From the NCBI GenBank assembly GCA_035527275.1, contig DATLBA010000098.1, forward strand, positions 1 through 19,278: 19,278 bases of DNA, read 5' to 3'. Of the stretch, positions 13,418-19,278 are shown piece after piece (positions within the stretch are counted from its first letter, which is position 1; each line of letters begins with the position of its first letter). The notes below the pieces were generated by a model. That model did no database searches. It was given only the letters and a program-made list of their open reading frames with translations, and had not been told where the DNA came from. The position numbers were made by a program, and so were the translations under genes. This DNA is from DATLBA01 sp035527275 (GTDB lineage Bacteria; Planctomycetota; Phycisphaerae; FEN-1346).

Positions 13418-15079
13418 CTATTCCTGGTCCATCTCGGCGGCGGGCCTTGTTGGTCCGGCGGGTTCTTTCGCCGCATCTTCAGACGTTTGGATGGCTGCTT
13501 CAGGCCCTTGGACGCGGATGACCACGAGGACCTGCTCTTCCGGCAGGCGGGCTGCCCTGCGGAACGCCTGGTCGGCATCCCAGAGCCGCACGAGATGGGC
13601 CTCTTTCGCTTTCTCCTCCTCCGGCTTCCGGGCGGCGGGGGCGCCCCCGGCTTGCGATTCGGACGCTTCGACAGGGGGGCCTTCCTCTGCTTCGGCTTCC
13701 TCGGCAGGAAGGGCTTCGGCGGAAGGCTCGGCGGTCTCCTTCAGCGCCTTCTTGTCGCCAAGTTGGGTTTCGGGTGGCCGCGGTGCTTTGGCCTCACGTT
13801 CGCCGGACCATGCGTATGTGTCCCTTAACCCCTCCGCGAGGTCTTTCTTGTCATCCTGGCGGAGGTGGGCCTGGTTGGCGCGAATCCTGCGGCTCAACTC
13901 GTTGGTCTCGTTTGCGACCGCCAGCCGGTCGAAGGTGGCCAACTGGCTCTCGAAGCGCGCGAGTTGGGCGCGGTCGGTGATGATCAGCCAGGTGTCCTCG
14001 CCGTCCTGGCGGGCTTGATAGTAGAATCCGTTGGCGGTTTGGCGGTCGAGCGTTTCCTTCTTCAGCCCATCGGCGGGTGCGGTCTTGAGCGCCGGGCCTT
14101 TGGCCGGAACCCCGATGTCCAGGGCTGCCGCCAAGGCGTCGGCCTCGTCCACGGGCCGCCAGTCGTTGGCGTGGAACAGGAGTTGAAGGTCCTTGTTGGC
14201 CCGGCCGCGCGACGCCGTCTGAATGATTAGTGTGTTGTCCGCTGCCTTGAGGTTGTCGAGCGTGGCCACCTGTTTGAGTTCCTCGACCGGCGCTTCGGCG
14301 TTGGCGACCCAGTTCATCGTCCGCTGGACCTGAACGGGACCTTCAGCGACCCCTGGGAGGCGGAAATCGGGAGCGTCGGCAAACCGAGTTCCCGCCGCTG
14401 TTATCTGGCGGCCGGGCTCCCCGGCCGGCGCCTGGGCAACGGCCGCGGCCGAAGGCGCGCCGCCCTTCTGCGCGTCGGCCGGAACCAGTTCCGCCGCCGG
14501 AGGCAGATCACCTCTGGCGACCTCGACCTTTGCGAACCCGCCGTTTCCGACGATGTCTTCGTCCGCCTCGCCGGCGCGCTTGCCCTTCAACGCGAGGGCC
14601 CCACCGGTTTTTCCAGCCGGGGCGTCCGGTCGGCCTTCGGCCGCTTTGTGCAGGGTTTCCTCGACCCGGTGGGTCACGGCGCCTTCCGGCGTCAGCGCAG
14701 GCCTTCGGGAATCCAGGAAGGCGAAAATCCCGATACCGGCGGCCAAGAGAAGCGTTGCGGCCACGGCGAGGGCTCGCGGCCAGGGACTCTTGCGGTGGAG
14801 CGCGAGCGTCCGCTCTTGGGGCGGTCTTTCGGCCCAGGAGCCGGACGGCGCCAGGATGGCGCGCCGCTCAATTTCCCGCTGGACATCCTCGGACAAGTGC
14901 TCCGAGGCGGCGTGGGCCGGGATGCGGCCCAACAGGTCGGCCGTCGCCCGGAGGTCCTTAAGCAGGGCCCGGCAATCCGGACAGGCGTCCAGATGCGCCC
15001 GGACCGCCGCCGACAGTTCGGCCGTCAGTTCCCGATCCAGATAGGCCGACAAGTGTTCACGAACTTGGTCGCATAACAT
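13418..15079 (-). CDS. Membrane anti-sigma factor with zinc-finger (zf-HC2) domain and large extracytoplasmic part
   Basis: The N-terminus is a zinc anti-sigma domain: CDQVREHLSAYLDREL followed by AHLDACPDCRALL, giving His29-x3-Cys33-x2-Cys36 with Cys3/His9 upstream. In this family the domain binds and silences the partner ECF sigma factor in the cytoplasm. One membrane segment follows (about 102-122, ALAVAATLLLAAGIGIFAFL). The remaining 430 residues should lie outside the membrane. Long Ala/Glu/Pro-rich stretches flank a more ordered central region (about 275-420, including NGFYYQARQDGEDTWLIITD). Most anti-sigma factors of this type are 150-300 residues, so the outer part is unusually large and is the likely signal sensor. 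The gene starts 39 bases after the sigma stop and is surely co-transcribed with it. It ends before a shared terminator. Confidence 0.88.
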   Translation of the reverse strand: MLCDQVREHLSAYLDRELTAELSAAVRAHLDACPDCRALLKDLRATADLLGRIPAHAASEHLSEDVQREIERRAILAPSGSWAERPPQERTLALHRKSPWPRALAVAATLLLAAGIGIFAFLDSRRPALTPEGAVTHRVEETLHKAAEGRPDAPAGKTGGALALKGKRAGEADEDIVGNGGFAKVEVARGDLPPAAELVPADAQKGGAPSAAAVAQAPAGEPGRQITAAGTRFADAPDFRLPGVAEGPVQVQRTMNWVANAEAPVEELKQVATLDNLKAADNTLIIQTASRGRANKDLQLLFHANDWRPVDEADALAAALDIGVPAKGPALKTAPADGLKKETLDRQTANGFYYQARQDGEDTWLIITDRAQLARFESQLATFDRLAVANETNELSRRIRANQAHLRQDDKKDLAEGLRDTYAWSGEREAKAPRPPETQLGDKKALKETAEPSAEALPAEEAEAEEGPPVEASESQAGGAPAARKPEEEKAKEAHLVRLWDADQAFRRAARLPEEQVLVVIRVQGPEAAIQTSEDAAKEPAGPTRPAAEMDQE

Positions 15080-15118
15080 GGTCGGTTGCTCCGACGCCGC
15101 TCCCCCATGCCTAACGGT

Positions 15119-15718
15119 TTACGCATTCAGTAACGGCTGCAACTTTTCCCTGAGCGTGAGCCGCGCCCGGTGCAGCCGGGATTTGACCGTTCCTCTTGCG
15201 ATGCCGAGAATCCGGGCGATTTCGCGGTAATCGCAGTGCTGAATGTCTCGCAGGACCACGACGGCCCGGTGCTCGTCGTCCAGTTGCGAGAGGGCCCGCT
15301 GAACGGTTGCTTCGGTCTCGGCCGCTTCGAGCGGCGCGGCCGGGTCCGCCGACGTCGGGTCCGCCCATCCGTCTCCTCCCGGATTCGCATCGTCCGCATC
15401 GCCCATCGGCGACACCAAGCGAACCTCTTTTCTTTTTCGGCGGTGGCTGAGGCTCGTGTTCACGGCAATTCGGAAGAGCCAGGTGTAGAGGCTGCTGTTG
15501 CCGCGAAACCCCGCCAGGTTTTCATACGCCTTGACGAAAACGTCCTGGACCAGATCGCGTGTATCCTCGGCCGATCCCACCATGCGATAGACCGTGTTAT
15601 AGATGCGGTCCTGGTATCGCTCGACGATTCTGCCGAAGGCGGCCGAGTCGCCGCCGACGACCTGGCTGACCAGTTCCTGGTCGGCCGGACCGCCTCGGAT
15701 TCCCCGTTGCGATACCAC
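15119..15718 (-). CDS. ECF-type RNA polymerase sigma factor (sigma-24/RpoE-like)
   Basis: The 199-residue product has only the two domains kept by extracytoplasmic-function sigma factors. Sigma2 (about 27-95) contains the core-binding and -10 recognition elements DLVQDVFVKAYENL and YTWLFRIAVNTSLSHRR. Sigma4 (about 135-192) carries the helix-turn-helix YREIARILGIARGTVKSRLHRAR, which reads the -35 element. The linker between them is long and acidic (100-134). The GTG at 15718 is the first possible start, because a TAA lies seven codons upstream in frame. The gene has its own candidate promoter and is followed by its anti-sigma partner, the standard arrangement. Its regulon cannot be deduced here; no obvious second copy of its promoter was seen in the window. 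Confidence 0.95.
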   Translation of the reverse strand: MVSQRGIRGGPADQELVSQVVGGDSAAFGRIVERYQDRIYNTVYRMVGSAEDTRDLVQDVFVKAYENLAGFRGNSSLYTWLFRIAVNTSLSHRRKRKEVRLVSPMGDADDANPGGDGWADPTSADPAAPLEAAETEATVQRALSQLDDEHRAVVVLRDIQHCDYREIARILGIARGTVKSRLHRARLTLREKLQPLLNA

Positions 15719-15831
15719 CGTTTGGAATCCAATCTCTTAGACGCCCACGTGGAGGGCGGGTTCCCTAAATCCGGGCCATGCGATGACCGGCGGGGTAACG
15801 CCGAAAGCCCTGCAGCCTTGCCTCCGTCCAT

Positions 15832-15860
15832 AGTATAAGCGGCGGGATGCGTTCGGACAA
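15832..15860 (-). promoter_or_regulatory. Candidate promoter of the sigma/anti-sigma operon
   Basis: Minus-strand TTGTCC (15855-15860) and TATACT (15832-15837) with a 17-base spacer, about 115 bases before the GTG start. It resembles a housekeeping promoter. An ECF-dependent promoter (AAC-type -35) is not evident, so autoregulation is not supported by the sequence. Confidence 0.5.
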
Positions 15861-15875
15861 GTCCACGCTCGGCAT

Positions 15876-15909
15876 CCCCTTTCGAGGCCCCGAAAGGGGG
15901 TGGGGCCCC
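15876..15909. promoter_or_regulatory. Perfect 9-bp inverted repeat with an overlapping alternative hairpin
   Basis: CCCCTTTCG (15876-15884) and CGAAAGGGG (15891-15899) are perfect inverted repeats around AGGCCC. The loop and right arm can instead pair GGCCCC (15886-15891) with GGGGCC (15902-15907), so two structures exclude each other. The site is 16 bases upstream of the sigma-operon -35 box, between two divergent genes. It could be an operator or, if transcribed, an RNA switch; neither is shown. Confidence 0.45.
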
Positions 15910-16028
15910 TTGCATAGAACGCGGCCGGTGGGGGGTTGTTTCACGGCAACTTGGCGGGTTCGCCGGCGGGAACCGCGGCGCGGCGGGCAACGCCGACTTC
16001 GGAAAACCAGGGGCGCAGCCGGCCACGC

Positions 16029-16057
16029 TTGCGGTCGCGACGGCGCTGTGCTATCAT
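16029..16057 (+). promoter_or_regulatory. Promoter of the PfkB-family kinase
   Basis: TTGCGG (16029-16034) and TATCAT (16052-16057) are 17 bases apart, with the ATG 34 bases past the -10 box. Confidence 0.5.
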
Positions 16058-16091
16058 GCACCGCCCGAAAACGTCAAGCGGCGAGGAGACC

Positions 16092-17147
16092 ATGACCGAG
16101 GAGCGACGAGGTATTGCCTGTGCCGGCAACTGGATTATCGACTATCTCTACATCTGTGACCGCTGGCCGCGAGAGGAAACCATTTCATACATCCTCGAAG
16201 AAAGCCGGGGCACCGGTGGGGCGCCGTACAACTGTCTGGTGGACCTAGCGACGTTCGGCCCACCGCCCAAACCGGACGGCCCGGCCGGCGAGCCGATCCC
16301 ACTGGAAGCGATCGGTCTGACGGGAAACGACGCCGACGGCGAGTTCATCCGCCAGGACATGGCCCGCTGCGGCATCGACGCCGGCGCCTTAAGCGCCACC
16401 GATGCCGCGCCCACTTCCTACACGCTTGTCGTGGTGAACAAGCCGACCGGGCGTCGCACGTTCTTCCACAACCGCGGCGCAAACGTCCTGTTCGGCCCTG
16501 AGCACGTGCCCATCGAAAGAACCAAAGCGCGGCTCCTGCACCTGGGGTATCTTCTGCTTCTGGACCGCTTCGACGAGCCGGACGCCGAGTTCGGCACCGT
16601 GGCGGCAAGGCTCCTCAAGCAGGCACAGGACGCGGGGATTGAAACGAGCATCGACGTCGTCAGCGAAGACAGCACGCGCTTTTCAGAGATCGTCAAACCG
16701 GCGCTTCGGCACGCCGACTTTTGCATCCTGAACGAATTCGAGGCGGGGCGGACAACAGGACACGAACTTCGCCCCGGGGACCAGCCCGACCCGAAAGCGA
16801 TTCGCGCCTCAAGCGAGGAACTGCTGCGCCTGGGCGTCACGCGCCTCGTCTGCATCCATATGCCCGAGGGCGGTTACGCGCGGACGGCCGACGGTAACGA
16901 ACTCTGGCAGCCAGCCCTTGCACTGCCCGACGGCTACATCCGCGGTGCCGCGGGCGCGGGCGACGCCTTTTGCTCCGGCGTCCTCTACGGCCTGCACGAG
17001 CGGTGGGACCTGAAGCGGACGTTGACACTCGCGGTGTGTGCGGCGGCGGTCAGCCTGTCGGACCCGTCGTGCACCGACGCGATGTGCAGCGTCGCCGAGA
17101 CGCTCGCCCTGGCCGACCAGTTCCCCTTCCAACCGCCGGTCCTCTGA
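16092..17147 (+). CDS. PfkB-family carbohydrate kinase
   Basis: The ATG at 16092 follows a strong ribosome site (GAGGAG, 16083-16088); the upstream part of the open frame is non-coding. The 351-residue protein has the ribokinase fold. The substrate-side GGAPYN motif is at 42-47, NDADGEFI and ARCGIDAGAL follow, and SYTLVVVNKPTGRRTFFHNRGA corresponds to the lid/substrate region. The ATP-site signature GAAGAGDAFCSGVLYG (285-300) carries the catalytic base Asp291. It transfers phosphate from ATP to a sugar or sugar derivative in the cytoplasm; the family includes ribokinase, fructokinase and KDG kinase. Its neighbours, a class II aldolase and L-rhamnose isomerase, suggest a ketose such as rhamnulose as substrate, but this is inference, because the standard rhamnulokinase RhaB belongs to the FGGY family. 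The frame ends with tandem in-frame stops (TGA TAA). Confidence 0.88.
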   Translation: MTEERRGIACAGNWIIDYLYICDRWPREETISYILEESRGTGGAPYNCLVDLATFGPPPKPDGPAGEPIPLEAIGLTGNDADGEFIRQDMARCGIDAGALSATDAAPTSYTLVVVNKPTGRRTFFHNRGANVLFGPEHVPIERTKARLLHLGYLLLLDRFDEPDAEFGTVAARLLKQAQDAGIETSIDVVSEDSTRFSEIVKPALRHADFCILNEFEAGRTTGHELRPGDQPDPKAIRASSEELLRLGVTRLVCIHMPEGGYARTADGNELWQPALALPDGYIRGAAGAGDAFCSGVLYGLHERWDLKRTLTLAVCAAAVSLSDPSCTDAMCSVAETLALADQFPFQPPVL

Positions 17148-17152
17148 TAAAG

Positions 17153-17218
17153 TAGGCGGCGGCCCGCCGCAGCCTACCGTCTGAAACCGCTCAGACGGGT
17201 GCGACGTGCTGTGTCGCA
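17153..17218. terminator. Three consecutive hairpins between convergent kinase and aldolase genes
   Basis: First, TAGGCGGCGG (17153-17162) pairs with CCGCAGCCTA (17167-17176) with one mismatch. Second, CCGTCTGA (17177-17184) pairs perfectly with TCAGACGG (17191-17198). Third, TGCGAC (17200-17205) pairs perfectly with GTCGCA (17213-17218). They abut one another directly after the kinase stop. None is followed by a T-run, so they are not classical intrinsic terminators. They may protect mRNA 3' ends or block read-through from both sides. Confidence 0.45.
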
Positions 17219-17244
17219 GCCGTGCTGCTTGGCAGGCGATCCGG

Positions 17245-17892
17245 TCACCCACCGCCGAGGGCCTTGCGGCGGTAGGCCTCGACCTCCATGTTGCGAATGG
17301 CGTCCTGCTGTTTGGGCGAGAGGGGTTGCGGCTTGCCGGCGATGAGGGCGGCCATTTGGATCTTGGCTCCCTCCTCGATGCACATCATTCGGACGAGGGC
17401 CTCGCGGGCCGTGCGGCCGAGGGTGACGAAGCCGTGGTTGCGAAGGCCGACGGCCGGCGCGCCGGTGGCCAGCGCCTCCTCGACCGCTTTGGCGAGTTCC
17501 GGCCCCGCCGGCATGATGAACGGCACGTGTTCGACGCGGTCTACAAAGGCGATGAAGTCGGGCGTGAAAGGCTTGATGTCCGCGCCTCCGCTGATGAGTC
17601 CGACAGCGGTCGGCGGATGGGCGTGGCAGACGAAGTTCGCATCGGGACGCGAGCGAAGCGCCCGCAGGTGCAGTTCCCATTCGCTCGCCGGGCGGGGACC
17701 GGAAAGGTGCTCGCCGGATGCGATGTCCACGACCGACCACTGGTCGCGCTCGAGTTTGTCCATGTCATAGCCCGACGGCTTGATAACCATCCGGTCGCCG
17801 TCCCGCGCGCTGATGTTTCCCCCCGACCCGACCACGAGCCCGTGCTCGGCGAGTGCGCGGCCGAGCATGTCCAAATCGTCGATAACGGTCAC
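17245..17892 (-). CDS. Class II aldolase (fuculose/rhamnulose-phosphate aldolase type)
   Basis: The 215-residue protein has the class II aldolase/adducin fold. Zinc and catalytic residues are all present: Glu71 (ASEWELH), His90 and His92 (CHAHPP), and His153 (RNHGFVT). Their spacing matches Glu73, His92, His94 and His155 of E. coli FucA. GSGGNISAR (22-30) is the phosphate-binding loop. Such enzymes split L-fuculose- or L-rhamnulose-1-phosphate into dihydroxyacetone phosphate and L-lactaldehyde. The size and residue spacing are like FucA, whereas E. coli RhaD is larger. The neighbouring rhamnose isomerase suggests a rhamnose role, so no symbol is given. Translation starts at GTG 17892 after AAGGGG. 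The helical tail (QQDAIRNMEVEAYRRKAL) is of the kind seen in microcompartment-targeted enzymes, but no shell gene is in the window. Confidence 0.88.
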   Translation of the reverse strand: MTVIDDLDMLGRALAEHGLVVGSGGNISARDGDRMVIKPSGYDMDKLERDQWSVVDIASGEHLSGPRPASEWELHLRALRSRPDANFVCHAHPPTAVGLISGGADIKPFTPDFIAFVDRVEHVPFIMPAGPELAKAVEEALATGAPAVGLRNHGFVTLGRTAREALVRMMCIEEGAKIQMAALIAGKPQPLSPKQQDAIRNMEVEAYRRKALGGG

Positions 17893-17917
17893 CGTGTTTA
17901 CCCCTTCTTTCCTCGGC

Positions 17918-18052
17918 TAAGAATCTGTTTCATAACTCCCTCTCCCTTGATGGGAGAGGGGTGGGGTGAGGGTGAACGCCCCGAATCAATCCCCTTATCC
18001 CCCTCACCCTGCCCTCTCCCGCCGGGGGAGAGGGTTGTGAAACAGCCTCTAA
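17918..18052. mobile_element. 129-bp foldback MITE-like element with TAA target duplication
   Basis: The element proper is 17921-18049, flanked by TAA at 17918-17920 and 18050-18052. The ends are imperfect inverted repeats: GAATCTGTTTCATAAC on the left against GAGGCTGTTTCACAAC on the right, each followed by CCCTCTCCC. Inside are two local hairpins, CCCTCTCCC-TTGAT-GGGAGAGGG near the left end and CCCTCTCCC-GCCGG-GGGAGAGGG near the right end. The words GGGGTGAGGG and CCCTCACCC between them pair with each other, so the whole unit folds on itself. There is no coding capacity. The last element base plus the TA of the right-hand duplication form the stop codon of the rhamnose isomerase gene. It lies between isomerase and aldolase genes that probably share a transcript. 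Confidence 0.78.
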
Positions 18053-19278
18053 GCCCGTTTCGCGAGCACCTCTTTCTCGTATTGTTCGACCTCAGATATC
18101 CAGGCTCCCGCGGGAGGAACGCTGCTGCGGAGGCAAAGCATGTTCCACGCGGCGCCGAACGGCATGGTTTTCATTTCTTCCATGAGGGCGAGTTTCTGGG
18201 CGCCTTTGCCGCCCGCCTCGAGTTCCTTCAACGTCTGCGAGGGGTCGAGCAGGGCATAGAGAATGGCCTTTCGCGTGGCGCGTGCGCCGATGACGTAGGC
18301 CGCCGGCCGATTGATGCTCGCGTCGAAGAAGTCGAGGGCGATGTCGGCACGGTCCAGCGCGTCGCCGCGCGCCAGTTCCAGGAACACGTTCCTCAGGTCG
18401 TCGTTAAAAATCACGACGTGGTCGCTGTCCCATCGGATGGGCCGGCTGACGTGAAGGAGGAACCGGTCCTGAAACGCCAGGATGGCCGACAGTTTGTCGT
18501 GAATCGTCTCGGTGGGATGAAAGTGCCCCATGTCCAGGCACACCATCACGCCGCGCGACTGGGCATAGCCCAAGTAAAACTCGTGGGAGCCGACGACGTA
18601 ATCTTCGCTCCCCAGGCCGAACAGTTTCGATTCGACCGAGTCAACGCACAGGGTGCGGTCGATGCCGAGGGCCTCGTCGAAGATGGCGTCGAGCGACTCG
18701 ACCAGCCGGCGCCGCGGCGACCAGCGGTCGGCGGGCGAATCTTTCGACCCGTCCGGAATCCAGACGTTCACCGCGCAGGGGGTCTGTAACTGGCGGCCCA
18801 TCGCCTCGCCGATGCGGCGGCACGCGATGCCGTGACGGATCCAGAACGCGCGCACGTCCGGGTCGGGATGCGACAGGGTAAACCCGTCGGCCGCCTTCGG
18901 ATGGGCGAAGAACGTGGGGTTGAAGTCCAGGCCGATGCCCTGCGCCTTCGCCCACTCTATCCAGCGGGCGAAGTGTTTCGGCTCGAGCGCGTCGCGGTCC
19001 ACCTTGACGCCGTCCGTCTCGGCATAGATGGCGTGGAGGTTCACCCGATGCGTTCCCGGAACGAGCCCGAGGACTTGGTCGAAGTCCTGGCGGAGTTCGT
19101 CGCCGTTTCGTGCCCGGCCGGGGTAGTTGCCCGTGGCCAGAAGTCCGCCGCCGTCCACCGGCCCTTCTTTCGCCTCGAAGCCGGTGACGTCGTCGCCCTG
19201 CCAGCAATGGATGGAGATCGGCACCGCCGCTGCGCGCTCGATGGCCGCTTCGGTATCCACGCCGAGGGGTGCGTAGGC
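18049..19278 (-). CDS. rhaA: L-rhamnose isomerase, 5' end outside window
   Basis: RhaA converts L-rhamnose to L-rhamnulose, the first step of rhamnose breakdown. The sequence matches E. coli RhaA along its length: PISIHCWQGDDVTGFE near the start, GNYPGRARN, RVNLHAIYAE, GIGLDFNPTFFAHP, NVWIPDGSKD, VESKLFGLGSEDYVVGS, CLDMGHFHPTE, HVSRPIRWDSDHVV and LDFFDASINR. The last four carry the metal-binding Glu, His and Asp residues. A GTG at 19260 could be called as the start. However, the frame stays open to the window edge and reads AYAPLGVDTEAA, which aligns with the N-terminal helix of known RhaA, so the real start lies upstream of the window. The TAG stop is partly built from the adjacent foldback element. 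Probably co-transcribed with the aldolase downstream. Confidence 0.95.
   Translation of the reverse strand, partial: AYAPLGVDTEAAIERAAAVPISIHCWQGDDVTGFEAKEGPVDGGGLLATGNYPGRARNGDELRQDFDQVLGLVPGTHRVNLHAIYAETDGVKVDRDALEPKHFARWIEWAKAQGIGLDFNPTFFAHPKAADGFTLSHPDPDVRAFWIRHGIACRRIGEAMGRQLQTPCAVNVWIPDGSKDSPADRWSPRRRLVESLDAIFDEALGIDRTLCVDSVESKLFGLGSEDYVVGSHEFYLGYAQSRGVMVCLDMGHFHPTETIHDKLSAILAFQDRFLLHVSRPIRWDSDHVVIFNDDLRNVFLELARGDALDRADIALDFFDASINRPAAYVIGARATRKAILYALLDPSQTLKELEAGGKGAQKLALMEEMKTMPFGAAWNMLCLRSSVPPAGAWISEVEQYEKEVLAKRA

Larger units (their letters stand above)
15719..16091. other. Divergent intergenic region between sigma factor and sugar kinase
   Basis: This 373-base gap contains the leftward sigma promoter (15832-15860), the inverted repeat (15876-15909) and the rightward kinase promoter (16029-16057). 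A smaller inverted repeat, GGTTC/GAACC, lies near 15956-15975. Open frames across it have no recognisable protein character. Confidence 0.6.

Noticed and set aside
17921..18049. CRISPR-like interpretation of the repeated CCCTCTCCC/GGGAGAGGG words
   Set aside because: The words alternate in inverted orientation within one 129-bp unit with target duplications. There is no direct-repeat/spacer spacing and no cas gene in the window.

Overview
The window is GC-rich and densely coded, and most likely comes from a planctomycete-like bacterium (Phycisphaerae or a relative). That placement is inferred from the mix of genes: a ThuA domain fused to a Gfo/Idh/MocA oxidoreductase, a zinc-ribbon/GYF-like/membrane/coiled-coil protein, an ECF sigma factor followed by an anti-sigma factor with a very large C-terminal part, and an L-rhamnose isomerase with a class II aldolase. 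It is not proven by any marker gene here. The hydrogenase maturation genes suggest anaerobic or hydrogen-linked metabolism.

Layout. 1-758 (-) is a family 2 glycosyltransferase cut by the window edge. 1086-1599 (-) is a broken SAM methyltransferase whose N-terminal part is replaced by a decayed IS630-type transposase fragment (1600-1729, +). A tRNA-Ser(GGA) gene with encoded CCA follows (1776-1865, -). 2106-3722 (+) is a beta-propeller lipoprotein and 3928-4254 (+) a PilZ protein. A 178-bp foldback element (4301-4478) ends exactly at the stop codon of the ThuA/Gfo fusion gene (4479-6221, -). 6374-11379 (-) holds hypF-hypC-hypD and then apbE, with a good promoter in front of hypF. From the same intergenic region a promoter reads rightward into the zinc-ribbon/GYF-like gene (11652-13325, +). 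A strong hairpin terminator separates it from the convergent anti-sigma gene (13418-15079, -), which lies downstream of its ECF sigma gene (15119-15718, -). A PfkB-family sugar kinase (16092-17147, +) converges on a class II aldolase (17245-17892, -). A second foldback element (17921-18049) separates the aldolase from L-rhamnose isomerase (18049-19278, -, open at the window edge).

How the genes work together. HypF, HypC and HypD cooperate in building the Fe(CN)2CO group of NiFe hydrogenases; HypA, HypB, HypE and the hydrogenase itself are not in the window. The adjacent ApbE lipoprotein attaches FMN to exported redox proteins. Isomerase, sugar kinase and aldolase together could form a rhamnose-type deoxysugar pathway, with the PfkB kinase standing in for the usual RhaB; this assignment is inferred. 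The sigma/anti-sigma pair is a self-contained signalling module.

The most notable non-gene signal is the pair of unrelated-looking foldback elements. Each has terminal inverted repeats and a 3-bp TWA target duplication, each sits in a C-TWA-G site, and each falls on the stop codon of a minus-strand gene while leaving the protein intact. I see no CRISPR array, prophage, toxin-antitoxin or defence system in the window.
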